Shown: positions 6,232 to 13,467 of the stretch, piece by piece
How the letters are laid out: every line of letters starts with the position of its first letter
How positions within the stretch are numbered: the first letter of the stretch is position 1
Source of the DNA: Eubacterium sp. UBA3279
GTDB taxonomy: Bacteria; Bacillota; Clostridia; Lachnospirales; Lachnospiraceae
Direction of reading: 5' to 3'
Length of the DNA: 14,457 nt
Assembly: GCA_002361775.1 (NCBI GenBank)
Contig: DETV01000071.1
Span: 1-14,457 of the forward strand
Made by a program: the position numbers and the translations under genes
Notes under the pieces: generated by a model
Told to the model about the DNA's origin: nothing
Seen by the model: the letters and a program-made list of their open reading frames with translations, nothing else
The model's database searches: none

Positions 6232-7149
6232 ATGAAACTGGAGGTAAATAATCTGAAGAAAAGCTTTGGAGAAAAAGAGGTACTTCATGGGATATCTTTT
6301 TCTATAGAAAGCGGCAGAGCGTTGGGGCTTCTGGGAAGAAACGGCGCAGGTAAAACAACCACCATCCGTATCCTTATGGATGTGTTTAAGGCAAATGAGG
6401 GAAGTATCATGTTGGACGGAAAAGAATTTCGTCCGGGGGATTTTCAGATCGGATATCTTCCCGAGGAAAGGGGGTTGTATCCCAAAAAGGGTGTTCAGGA
6501 GCAGATTATGTATCTGGCAGCGCTCAGATGGCTGGATGTAAAGACGGCAAAAAAACAGACAGCTAGATGGCTGGAACGGCTGGGAGTGGCAGAATATGCA
6601 GGCAAGAAACTGGAAACTTTATCAAAAGGAAATCAGCAGAAGGTACAGTTGGCGCAGACTCTGGTGTGTAATCCGGATATTATTATTCTGGATGAACCCT
6701 TTAGCGGACTGGATCCGGTGAATTCCCAGGTGCTGAAAGAAGTAATCAGAGAACAGATTCAGGAAGGAAAGCTGGTGATTTTTTCCAGTCATCAGATGAG
6801 TTATGTGGAAGAATTTTGTGAGGATATCGTATTGCTGAATCACGGAGATGTGGTTTTGTCAGGAAATCTGAGAGATATTAAAAAAGAATATGGTCATAAC
6901 CGTCTGGTGATCGCACTGGAAAAGTGCAGTGGAGAAGCTGCTGTCGGGATGATCAAAGAAAAAATGGGTGAAAAACTCCGGGTGATCAGTCAGAGGCAGG
7001 AAGAAGTGGTAGTAGAGATGACCGGAGAGGCAACGAGAAAAGAGATATTAGAGGAATTGCTGGAAAATGGTATGATTCCGGAGCATTTTGGAAATTATGA
7101 ACCTTCCCTGACGGAAATTTTTGTGGAAAGAGCAGGTGATCAGGCATGA
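6232..7149 (+). CDS. ABC transporter ATP-binding protein (NatA-like)
   Basis: A 305-aa ATPase. Walker A GRNGAGKTT (35-43), Q-loop region IGYLPEERGLYP (73-84), signature LSKGNQQK (130-137), Walker B IIILDEPFSGLDP (150-162) and switch His187 in SSHQM. The YLPEERGLYP and LSKGNQQK signatures match the NatA/YhaQ branch, which pairs with NatB-type permeases in sodium or drug export. After about residue 215 there is a C-terminal DUF4162-type extension ending in EPSLTEIFVE. The frame is open upstream to a TTG at 6181, inside the previous gene, but AAGGAG (6219-6224) is spaced 7 bp from ATG 6232, so that start is chosen. The stop overlaps the permease start (ATGA at 7146). All catalytic residues are intact. 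The substrate is unknown. Confidence 0.95.
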   Translation: MKLEVNNLKKSFGEKEVLHGISFSIESGRALGLLGRNGAGKTTTIRILMDVFKANEGSIMLDGKEFRPGDFQIGYLPEERGLYPKKGVQEQIMYLAALRWLDVKTAKKQTARWLERLGVAEYAGKKLETLSKGNQQKVQLAQTLVCNPDIIILDEPFSGLDPVNSQVLKEVIREQIQEGKLVIFSSHQMSYVEEFCEDIVLLNHGDVVLSGNLRDIKKEYGHNRLVIALEKCSGEAAVGMIKEKMGEKLRVISQRQEEVVVEMTGEATRKEILEELLENGMIPEHFGNYEPSLTEIFVERAGDQA

Positions 7150-8369
7150 AACAATTTTTTACTGTATTGAAATTTGAATTGAATAATTATTTTAAGAATA
7201 AAAGTTTTCTTGTGACTACAGTTTTACTGGCTTTGTTGGCGGTAGGAGTTATTGTGGTGCCTGCGCTGTTTATGGGTGGTGGAAGTTCTCAGAAAGAAAA
7301 TGGTCAGGAAGAAGAGGAGACCATGGCAATTTTCGATGAGAATGGTGTTATTGAAGATTTAGGAGAGTTTTCTTCTCTTATGGGAAAGAATATTATCTGG
7401 AAGCAGTGTGATGACGGGGAACAGGTGAGAAAACTGGTAGAACAGAAGGAGGTATCGGCGGGATTTCTTGTTCAGGATCTTCTCCACTATACCTATGTGG
7501 TGGAAAATAATTCCATGACAGACAGTAAAGAAGAGATTTTTTCTCAGGCATTAATCACCTTATACAGAAATGAATATATGACAGAAAAAGGAATTGACGC
7601 CAAAGAAATTCAGACATTATATCAGACGATGCCGGAATCTAAAATGGAGATTTTGGGCAAGAATAGTGTGAAAAATTATGCCTACACTTATATGTTGGTT
7701 ATGATTTTGTATTTCCTTTTGATTTTCTACGGGCAGATGATTTCTGTATCTATTACCACGGAAAAAAGCAACCGGGCTATTGAGATTCTGGTGACCAGTG
7801 TTGACAGCAATAGTCTGATTTTCGGTAAGGTACTGGCAGGAGCTATAGCCGGGATGATTCAATGTACTGTGATACTGGGAAGTGCGGTGGCAGCTTATCA
7901 GATATTCAGAGAAAACTGGAAGTATCAGTTGGATTTCCTTTTGCATATACCGGGAGAGGTTTGGACTGCATTTGTGATTCTGGGACTTTTGGGATATCTT
8001 TTGTATGCATTTTTCTTTGGCATGCTGGGAGCGCTGGTTTCCAAAACGGAAGATATCAGTAAGGCTTCCACGCCGATTATGATGATTTATCTGGCGTCGT
8101 TCTTTATAGCCATTTTTGGTATGTATGACAGTGACAGCCTTTTGATGCGGGTGGCTTCTTTTGTTCCTTTTACGTCCAGTAATGCTATGCTGATCCGGGT
8201 GGCTATGGGAAGTGTGGAGATATGGGAAGTGCTTGTATCCGGAGGACTGCTGGCAGCCTCCTGTATATTGGCAGGCGTACTGGCAGCAAAGATTTTCCGG
8301 TTTGGAATACTGATGTATGGTAATCCGGTTAAGCTGTCCACGGCATTGAAAAAAATCAGAGAAAAATAA
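7146..8369 (+). CDS. ABC-2 type permease (NatB-like)
   Basis: A 407-aa permease of the ABC2_membrane_3 type. One N-terminal helix (about residues 19-43) is followed by an extracytoplasmic domain of roughly 130 residues, then a block of about five helices between residues 178 and 395 (around 178-203, 228-249, 274-300, 308-327 and 357-378). This 1+5 topology with a large first loop is characteristic of NatB/YhaP. The segment TTEKSNRAIEILVTSV (about 204-219), just after helix 2, is the conserved cytoplasmic coupling region of the family. It overlaps the ATPase gene by four bases and is expected to form a 2+2 exporter with it. The asparaginase gene starts 19 bp after its stop, with no terminator between. 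Confidence 0.93.
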   Translation: MKQFFTVLKFELNNYFKNKSFLVTTVLLALLAVGVIVVPALFMGGGSSQKENGQEEEETMAIFDENGVIEDLGEFSSLMGKNIIWKQCDDGEQVRKLVEQKEVSAGFLVQDLLHYTYVVENNSMTDSKEEIFSQALITLYRNEYMTEKGIDAKEIQTLYQTMPESKMEILGKNSVKNYAYTYMLVMILYFLLIFYGQMISVSITTEKSNRAIEILVTSVDSNSLIFGKVLAGAIAGMIQCTVILGSAVAAYQIFRENWKYQLDFLLHIPGEVWTAFVILGLLGYLLYAFFFGMLGALVSKTEDISKASTPIMMIYLASFFIAIFGMYDSDSLLMRVASFVPFTSSNAMLIRVAMGSVEIWEVLVSGGLLAASCILAGVLAAKIFRFGILMYGNPVKLSTALKKIREK

Positions 8370-8388
8370 ACAGGAGAAATATAAGAAA

Positions 8389-9384
8389 ATGAAAAAAATA
8401 TTGCTAATGACCACAGGAGGAACCATAGCTTCCATTGAGACCGATCACGGACTGGTGCCGGAAACCAGTGGAGAGGAAATCCTGTCTTATGTGCCGGAGG
8501 TAAGGGAAATCTGTGATATCCAGGTAAAACAGATTCTGAATCTGGACAGCACCAATCTTCAGCCGGAACACTGGCTGAAGATTGTGAGAGAATTAAAAGA
8601 AAATTATGAGGATTATGACGGTTTTGTAATCACTCACGGAACCGATACCATGGCGTATACTGCGTCCGCTTTATCCTATCTGGTTCAGAATCCCAGAAAG
8701 CCTATTATCCTTACAGGAGCGCAAAAACCAATCAGCGCTCCGATTACAGATGCGAGAAAAAATCTCCTGGATAGTGTGCGATTTGCTGTAAAAGACGGAG
8801 TCAAGGGTGTTCATATTGTGTTTGATGGAAAGGCAATACTTGGAACAAGAGCCAGAAAGGTGAGAACAAAAAGTTACAGCGCTTTTGACAGTATCAATTA
8901 TCCTGTGGTGGCTTTTATTGACGATAAGCGGATTTTGCAGTATGTGGAGCCGGGAGAAGAAACAGGAGAATTGAAATTCTATGAGAAATTAAATCCCCGG
9001 GTATTTCTTATGAAGCTTATTCCGGGAATGGAACCGGAGATTTTGCGGTATATCGGAAGCAGATATGATGCTATTATTATAGAAAGCTACGGAGTGGGAG
9101 GAATTCCTTTTTATAATAGAAGAAATTTTCTGGCAGAACTGGAGCAGCTAACAAAAGAAGGAAAAATTGTGGTGATCGCCACTCAGGTTATGCTGGAAGG
9201 AAGCGATGCAGAAGTTTATGAAGTGGGATTTAAAGCGGTCAATCAATACAATATACTTCAGGCTTACGATATGACCGTGGAATCAGCAGCAGTAAAATTG
9301 ATGTGGATTCTGGCGCAGACCAGAGAATTTTCTGAAGTGAAAGAAGCATTTTATTGCCCGGTACATCACGATATTTTATCCTGA
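8389..9384 (+). CDS. ansA: Type I (cytoplasmic) L-asparaginase
   Basis: A 331-aa enzyme hydrolysing L-asparagine to aspartate and ammonia. The nucleophile motif TTGGTIAS (8-15, Thr12) opens the protein, with no signal peptide, which with the length indicates the cytoplasmic AnsA type. LDST (52-55) supplies substrate contacts; the second signature HGTDTMAYTAS (83-93, Thr85 and Asp86) and a lysine in RTKSYSAF (Lys161) complete the Thr-Lys-Asp triad. The later segment ESYGVGGIP is also conserved in type I enzymes. AGGAG lies 12 bp from the ATG, a rather long spacing. It lies 19 bp after the NatB-like permease with no terminator between, so it probably belongs to the XRE/ABC operon, an unusual partner. 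It could instead be an independent gene merely read through. Confidence 0.95.
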   Translation: MKKILLMTTGGTIASIETDHGLVPETSGEEILSYVPEVREICDIQVKQILNLDSTNLQPEHWLKIVRELKENYEDYDGFVITHGTDTMAYTASALSYLVQNPRKPIILTGAQKPISAPITDARKNLLDSVRFAVKDGVKGVHIVFDGKAILGTRARKVRTKSYSAFDSINYPVVAFIDDKRILQYVEPGEETGELKFYEKLNPRVFLMKLIPGMEPEILRYIGSRYDAIIIESYGVGGIPFYNRRNFLAELEQLTKEGKIVVIATQVMLEGSDAEVYEVGFKAVNQYNILQAYDMTVESAAVKLMWILAQTREFSEVKEAFYCPVHHDILS

Positions 9385-9422
9385 ATTTAGCAAAACTGCC
9401 AATCGCTTTTTAAGTGGAGTGG

Positions 9423-9431
9423 TGTTATAAT
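9423..9431 (+). promoter_or_regulatory. Extended -10 promoter for the glycolipid gene pair
   Basis: TGT followed by perfect TATAAT (9426-9431) forms an extended -10. No good -35 is seen at 16-18 bp (around TCGCTT, 9403-9408), which extended -10 promoters can tolerate. It lies 38 bp before the glycosyltransferase start. No terminator is visible between the asparaginase gene and this site, so read-through is also possible. Confidence 0.5.
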
Positions 9432-9469
9432 GGGCATATATTTTACTGAAGAAAAGGGAATATACACAT

Positions 9470-10603
9470 ATGAAAGTTTTAATTTTGTCCTGCAATACGG
9501 GTGAAGGACACAATTCTGCAGGAAAGGCAGTAAAAGAATATATTGAAAGTCAGGGTGACCTGGCGGAATTTCGTGATATGATGATGTTGGGCGGGAAAAG
9601 AACCTCCAAAGCGGTGGGCGGTGCTTACGTGAACATGGTAAAGTATTGTCCGCTTATGTTTGCCTTACTGTATCGTCTGGGAAGGATGATTTCATCATCT
9701 AAAAGGAAATCACCGGTATATTTTGCCTGCTCACTTCTGGGAAAACGGTTGAAAAAGTATCTGGAAGAGAATGAATTTGATGTGATTGTAACGCCTCATT
9801 TGTATCCGGCAGAAACGCTGACCTGGATGAAAAGAAAGGGAATCCTTACTCAGAAAACCGTGGCCATTGCCACAGATTATACCAGTATTCCTTTCTGGGA
9901 AGAGACAGAATGTGATTACTATATCATTCCCCACGAAGATCTGGCAGATGAATTTGCAGGAAGAGGAATTCCCAGAGAAAAGCTGCTTCCCTGGGGGATT
10001 CCTGTGAGAAAGAGTTTTGAGAAAAATCGTAACCGCCAGGAAGCGAGGGAAGTGTGCGGTTTATCTCAGGAGCATTTGATTTATCTGGTAATGGGAGGAA
10101 GCATGGGATTTGGTAAAATCCAGATTTTTGTGCGGGAGCTTGCCAGAAGATTGAAAGATAATGAAGAAATTGTTGTGATTTGCGGGAATAATCAAAAATT
10201 GGAACAGGTTCTTCGAAAGGAACTGGAAGAAAATAAAAAGGTACATATTCTTGGGTTTACGGATCAGGTGGCTGAATATATGGCAGCCTGTGATGTGATA
10301 TTTACAAAGCCGGGAGGATTAAGCAGCACAGAGGCGGCAATCAGCCATATCCCCATTGTGCATACCAATCCCATTCCGGGATGTGAAGATTGTAATCTGG
10401 AATTTTTCCAGTCTCGGGGAATGTCCATAGGAAGGAAGAGTTTCTTTGGGCAGTTACGGGCGGGACAAAAGATTTTGTCCAGAGAGAAGCTTCGCCGGGA
10501 AATGATTCTGGCGCAGGAGCAGTATAGTAAACCGGAAGCGGCTCAGCGAATATACTGTCATTTGAAGCGGTTGTCAGGAGAACAACAGGGAGGAACTATA
10601 TGA
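9470..10603 (+). CDS. GT28 / MGDG-synthase-type lipid glycosyltransferase
   Basis: A 377-aa GT-B fold enzyme. The N-terminal domain matches the MGDG synthase type: MKVLILSCNTGEGHNSAGKA (1-20, with the GEGH membrane-lipid/acceptor loop), then VTPHLYPAE (107-115) and ATDY (134-137). The C-terminal domain has MGGSMG (208-213), a GNN turn (239-241) and the nucleotide-sugar site GFTDQVAEYMAACDVIFTKPGG (262-283), followed by SSTEA and HTNPIPGCEDCN. Relatives transfer glucose or galactose from UDP-sugars to diacylglycerol (plant MGDG synthase, Bacillus UgtP) or GlcNAc in MurG. The sugar and lipid here are not determinable. It is probably a peripheral membrane protein on the cytoplasmic face. AAGGGA lies 10 bp from ATG 9470. 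The stop overlaps the PlsY-like start by four bases, implying linked roles in lipid assembly. Confidence 0.88.
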   Translation: MKVLILSCNTGEGHNSAGKAVKEYIESQGDLAEFRDMMMLGGKRTSKAVGGAYVNMVKYCPLMFALLYRLGRMISSSKRKSPVYFACSLLGKRLKKYLEENEFDVIVTPHLYPAETLTWMKRKGILTQKTVAIATDYTSIPFWEETECDYYIIPHEDLADEFAGRGIPREKLLPWGIPVRKSFEKNRNRQEAREVCGLSQEHLIYLVMGGSMGFGKIQIFVRELARRLKDNEEIVVICGNNQKLEQVLRKELEENKKVHILGFTDQVAEYMAACDVIFTKPGGLSSTEAAISHIPIVHTNPIPGCEDCNLEFFQSRGMSIGRKSFFGQLRAGQKILSREKLRREMILAQEQYSKPEAAQRIYCHLKRLSGEQQGGTI

Positions 10604-11226
10604 TTACCCCAGAACATATTTTATATATTTTAGGTGGTTATATTTCAGGAAGTGTACTGTACAGTTATCTTCTTCCCAAATATATAAAAAAAATTGATAT
10701 TACTAAAGAGAGTAATGATGGAAATCCAGGGGCAGCCAACGCCTTTATTCATGGAGGAGTGGGATTGGGAATCTGTGCTTTGATTTTGGAATTGCTGAAA
10801 GGGTATATACCGGTGCATCTGGCTTTAATGGCTCTGGATCCGGAAGAATGGGGGTTTGGATTAATTATGGCAGCGCCGGTACTTGGCCATGCATTTCCTT
10901 TTTGGAATCCCCGTATGGGAGGTAAATCCATAGCGGTATCCTTTGGCGTTCTCCTGGGATTGATTCCAGATTGGCAGCCGGTTCTGCTGCTGGCATTTTT
11001 ATACCTGCTGTTTTCCCTGATAATTGTAATTCGTCCTCATTTCTTTCGCTCGGTAGTCACATTTTTGCTGTTTTTGGGAGGAATGTTCTGGAAAAGGGCA
11101 GCAAGGGGAACTTTGGTGGGCAGTGGGATTTTGTCCTGTGTGGTCATCTGGAAACACCTGGTTCGCTACCGGAATGAACGTTTGGAGATCTGCTTCCCTT
11201 TGCTGCAGAAAAAAAGAGAAAAATAG
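10600..11226 (+). CDS. Divergent PlsY-family glycerol-3-phosphate acyltransferase
   Basis: A 208-aa multi-pass membrane protein. PlsY normally transfers an acyl group from acyl-phosphate to glycerol-3-phosphate, giving lysophosphatidate. Recognisable motifs: ISGSVLYSYLLPK (15-27), the NPGAANAF segment (42-49; usually NPGATN), LLKGYIPV (65-72) and GHAFPFW...MGGKSIAVSFG (96-116; usually FkGGKGVAT). The C-terminal HxENIxRLxxGxE-type motif is eroded to KHLVRYRNERLE (185-196). These changes suggest a paralogue with altered substrate or reduced classical activity, not the housekeeping enzyme. It is translationally coupled to the lipid glycosyltransferase. The tail (QKKREK) is basic and presumably cytoplasmic. 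No good terminator follows; only a weak CCTGTCAA/TTGGCAGG hairpin (11228-11252) lacking a T-run. Confidence 0.82.
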   Translation: MITPEHILYILGGYISGSVLYSYLLPKYIKKIDITKESNDGNPGAANAFIHGGVGLGICALILELLKGYIPVHLALMALDPEEWGFGLIMAAPVLGHAFPFWNPRMGGKSIAVSFGVLLGLIPDWQPVLLLAFLYLLFSLIIVIRPHFFRSVVTFLLFLGGMFWKRAARGTLVGSGILSCVVIWKHLVRYRNERLEICFPLLQKKREK

Positions 11227-11301
11227 TCCTGTCAATTATGATTTTTGGCAGGGGATGCAGATATGATTCCCTATATGGAAGATGGTTTTTTCACTTCCGG
11301 G

Positions 11302-11330
11302 TTGACAAGTCTGAAAAAGAATGGTATGTT
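11302..11330 (+). promoter_or_regulatory. Promoter of the riboswitch-controlled purine operon
   Basis: Consensus TTGACA (11302-11307), a 17-bp spacer and TATGTT (11325-11330), preceded by TGG as an extended -10. The predicted start, about 11337, is just before the riboswitch aptamer. Confidence 0.82.
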
Positions 11331-11343
11331 TTAGTTACCTTAT

Positions 11344-11405
11344 ATGACTGACGGAAGTGGAGTCTACCACAGGGAGTATAAGGAGTAGAAGCCGACCGTC
11401 TGGGC
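11344..11405 (+). ncRNA. ZTP (pfl) riboswitch aptamer
   Basis: The conserved elements of the ZTP/ZMP riboswitch appear in order: GACTGACGGAA (11346-11356), a short P2 hairpin GTGG-AGTCTA-CCAC (11357-11370), the conserved GGGAG (11372-11376), a variable linker, and GCCGACCGTCTGGGCA (11391-11406) matching the hallmark CCG-CYGGGCA. P1 pairs GACGG (11350-11354) with CCGTC (11396-11400). This class senses AICAR ribotide mono- and triphosphate, signals of 10-formyl-THF shortage. The downstream genes include AICAR transformylase, which consumes exactly that ligand, so the context is an independent confirmation. These switches generally turn expression on when ligand is bound. Confidence 0.88.
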
Positions 11406-11437
11406 AATCTCGCTCGGATTGTAGGCTTTTTTGTTTT
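11389..11437 (+). terminator. Riboswitch expression-platform terminator
   Basis: A hairpin CAATC (11405-11409) / GATTG (11417-11421), extendable by AAGCC (11389-11393) / GGCTT (11424-11428), leads into TTTTTTGTTTT (11427-11437). Its 5' side overlaps the conserved 3' segment of the aptamer, as expected for mutually exclusive folding. The exact terminator pairing needs energy calculation because the two stem parts leave an asymmetric bulge. Confidence 0.7.
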
Positions 11438-11499
11438 ATGTGCAGAAAGAAGCCTGCCCGGGTAACCAAGAAATCGTATCTATGCAAAGGAGAGGTCTC

Positions 11500-12213
11500 A
11501 TGAAAATGATATCACTGGAACAGGAACTGAAGGGAAATGCATATCCTGGAAGAGGAATTGTAATCGGAAAATCTGCTGACGGAACAAAAGCCGTAGCTGC
11601 ATATTTCATTATGGGAAGAAGCGAAAACAGTCGTAACAGAATCTTTGTAGAAGATGGAGAGGGAATCCGTACACAGGCATTTGATCCCTCCAAACTGGTA
11701 GATCCCAGTTTGATTATTTATGCACCGGTACGGGTACTGGGAAATAAAACAATTGTGACCAATGGAGATCAGACAGACACTATTTATGAAGGAATGGACA
11801 AGCAGCTGACCTTTGAACAGAGTCTCAGAACGAGAGAATTTGAGCCGGATGGTCCTAATTACACTCCTCGTATTTCAGGAGTTATGCACATTGAAAATGG
11901 AAAATATAACTATGCAATGTCAATTTTGAAAAGCAACAATGGAAATCCTGACGCATGCAATCGTTATACATTTGCTTATGAAAACTGTGTGGCAGGTGAA
12001 GGACATTTTATTCATACTTATATGTGCGACGGCAATCCACTGCCGAGCTTTGAAGGCGAACCGAAATTAGTAGCTATTCCGGATGATATAGAAGAGTTTA
12101 CAGATATGCTCTGGAACAGTCTGAATGAGGATAACAAAGTTTCTTTGTTTGTTCGTTATATCAATATTGCCGATGGAACTTATGAGACTAAGATTGTAAA
12201 TAAAAACAAATAG
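11500..12213 (+). CDS. PurO-like IMP cyclohydrolase
   Basis: A 237-aa protein of the PurO-like IMP cyclohydrolase family. It would close FAICAR to IMP, the final step of purine synthesis, a task normally done by the N-terminal domain of PurH. Motifs seen: NAYPGRGI (13-20), AYFIMGRSENSRNR (35-48), IVTNGDQTDTIYEG (86-99) and NYTPRISG (121-128), in a protein with no Rossmann or MGS-like fold signature. The frame is open to an ATG at 11431, but that codon lies inside the riboswitch T-run; AAAGGAGAGG (11486-11495) is correctly spaced from ATG 11500, and a conserved-looking N-terminus begins there. A second ATG at 11506 is less well spaced. It is followed by the AICAR transformylase after 12 bp. 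Family assignment is from recognition of the sequence pattern and strongly supported by context. Confidence 0.88.
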   Translation: MKMISLEQELKGNAYPGRGIVIGKSADGTKAVAAYFIMGRSENSRNRIFVEDGEGIRTQAFDPSKLVDPSLIIYAPVRVLGNKTIVTNGDQTDTIYEGMDKQLTFEQSLRTREFEPDGPNYTPRISGVMHIENGKYNYAMSILKSNNGNPDACNRYTFAYENCVAGEGHFIHTYMCDGNPLPSFEGEPKLVAIPDDIEEFTDMLWNSLNEDNKVSLFVRYINIADGTYETKIVNKNK

Positions 12214-12225
12214 GAGGAGAAAACA

Positions 12226-13410
12226 ATGAATGAATTACTGTTAAAATATGGATGTAACCCTAACCAGAAACCTTCTAAAATTTACATGAATGACGGTTCT
12301 GAGCTTCCGATAAAAGTGCTTTCAGGAAAACCGGGATATATCAATTTCCTGGATGCTTTTAATGGCTGGCAGTTAGTTCGCGATCTGAAAAATGCCACCG
12401 GTATTCCGGCAGCAACCTCTTTTAAACATGTATCTCCTGCAGGAGCAGCAGTAGGTCTGCCGCTGACAGAAACACTGGCAAAGATTTACTGGGTAGACGA
12501 TATGGATTGGAAGAATTTCTCCCCTATCGCCTGTGCTTATGCGAGAGCCCGCGGAGCGGACAGAATGTCATCTTTTGGAGATTTTATTTCTCTGTCAGAT
12601 GTGTGTGATAAAGATACTGCGCTTCTGATCAAAAGAGAAGTTTCTGACGGTGTAATTGCTCCGGGTTATACAGAAGAAGCTCTGGAAATCCTGAAACAGA
12701 AGAAAAAAGGTAATTATAATGTAATCGAGATCGATCCGGATTACGTTCCGGCGCCATTGGAGCATAAGGAAGTATTTGGAGTTACCTTTGAACAGGGACG
12801 TCAGGAGCTGGCGATCAACGATGAACTGATTTCCAATATTGTTACAGAGAATAAAGATTTGTCAGAAGAGGCAAAGAGAGATATGAAGATTTCTCTTATT
12901 ACCTTAAAATATACACAGTCCAATTCCGTTTGTTTCGTAAAAGACGGACAGGCAATTGGTGTGGGAGCAGGTCAGCAGTCCCGTGTACATTGTACCCGTC
13001 TGGCTGGTCAGAAAGCTGATAACTGGTGGCTGCGTCAGAGTCCAACCGTTTTAAATCTGCCATTTAAAGAGGGAATTTCCCGTGCAGAGCGTGATAATGC
13101 CATCGATGTTTATATCGGTGAAGAATATATGGACGTACTGGCAGATGGAAACTGGGAAAGAACATTTTCTGTAAAACCGGAAATATTTACAAGAGAGGCA
13201 AAAAGAGAATGGCTGGATAAACTGACAGACGTAACTCTTGGTTCTGATGCTTTCTTCCCATTTGCTGACAATATTGAGCGGGCATATAAGAGTGGTGTAA
13301 AATATATTGCAGAACCAGGCGGATCTGTACGTGACGATCTGGTAATTGAAACATGTAATAAATATGATATGGTGATGGCATTTACAGGTATTCGTCTGTT
13401 CCATCATTAA
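12226..13410 (+). CDS. Stand-alone AICAR transformylase (PurH C-terminal-type)
   Basis: A 394-aa enzyme converting AICAR plus 10-formyl-THF to FAICAR. It carries the AICARFT signatures of bifunctional PurH: SFKHVSPAGAA (65-75; catalytic Lys67-His68), GADRMSSFGDF (110-120), KYTQSNSV (228-235), IGVGAGQQSRVH (244-255), DAFFPFADN (341-349), PGGSVRDD (364-371) and the terminal FTGIRLFHH (386-394). The N-terminal MGS-like/IMP cyclohydrolase domain of about 190-200 residues is absent, and its job is covered by the preceding gene. The AGGAGG (12212-12217) that decides the start overlaps the stop codon of the cyclohydrolase, so expression of the two should be coupled. Transcription is controlled by the ZTP riboswitch. 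Nothing suggests truncation: the start is well supported and the family's catalytic residues are intact. Confidence 0.95.
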   Translation: MNELLLKYGCNPNQKPSKIYMNDGSELPIKVLSGKPGYINFLDAFNGWQLVRDLKNATGIPAATSFKHVSPAGAAVGLPLTETLAKIYWVDDMDWKNFSPIACAYARARGADRMSSFGDFISLSDVCDKDTALLIKREVSDGVIAPGYTEEALEILKQKKKGNYNVIEIDPDYVPAPLEHKEVFGVTFEQGRQELAINDELISNIVTENKDLSEEAKRDMKISLITLKYTQSNSVCFVKDGQAIGVGAGQQSRVHCTRLAGQKADNWWLRQSPTVLNLPFKEGISRAERDNAIDVYIGEEYMDVLADGNWERTFSVKPEIFTREAKREWLDKLTDVTLGSDAFFPFADNIERAYKSGVKYIAEPGGSVRDDLVIETCNKYDMVMAFTGIRLFHH

Positions 13411-13425
13411 TTTAATCATCATATG

Positions 13426-13457
13426 GCGGAAGTGAGAAGAGAGCTTCTGACTTTCGC
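13426..13457 (+). other. Imperfect 14-bp hairpin after the AICAR transformylase gene
   Basis: Arms 13426-13439 and 13444-13457 pair at 12 Watson-Crick positions plus one G-U, with a single G-G mismatch and a tight AGAG loop. No T-run follows, so it is not a terminator by itself. It may protect the mRNA 3' end or act with the next hairpin. Confidence 0.6.
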
Positions 13458-13467
13458 ATTGTAATGG

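Noticed and set aside
7617..8435. Long open frame (272 codons) on the - strand
   Set aside because: It lies antisense to the well-supported NatB-like permease and the start of the asparaginase. Its translation is rich in His, Asn, Gln and Ser, typical of a shadow frame, with no motif.
11228..11252. CCTGTCAA/TTGGCAGG hairpin as terminator of the glycolipid pair
   Set aside because: The stem is short with a G-U pair and no T-run follows. At most it is a weak terminator or an mRNA 3' end structure.
11431..11499. Start of the IMP cyclohydrolase at ATG 11431
   Set aside because: That codon lies at the end of the riboswitch terminator's T-run, without a ribosome binding site. AAAGGAGAGG points to 11500.
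13423..13464. 13-codon frame (MAEVRRELLTFAL) as a leader peptide before the methyltransferase
   Set aside because: There is no ribosome binding site upstream, it coincides with the 13426-13457 hairpin, and it has no run of regulatory codons.
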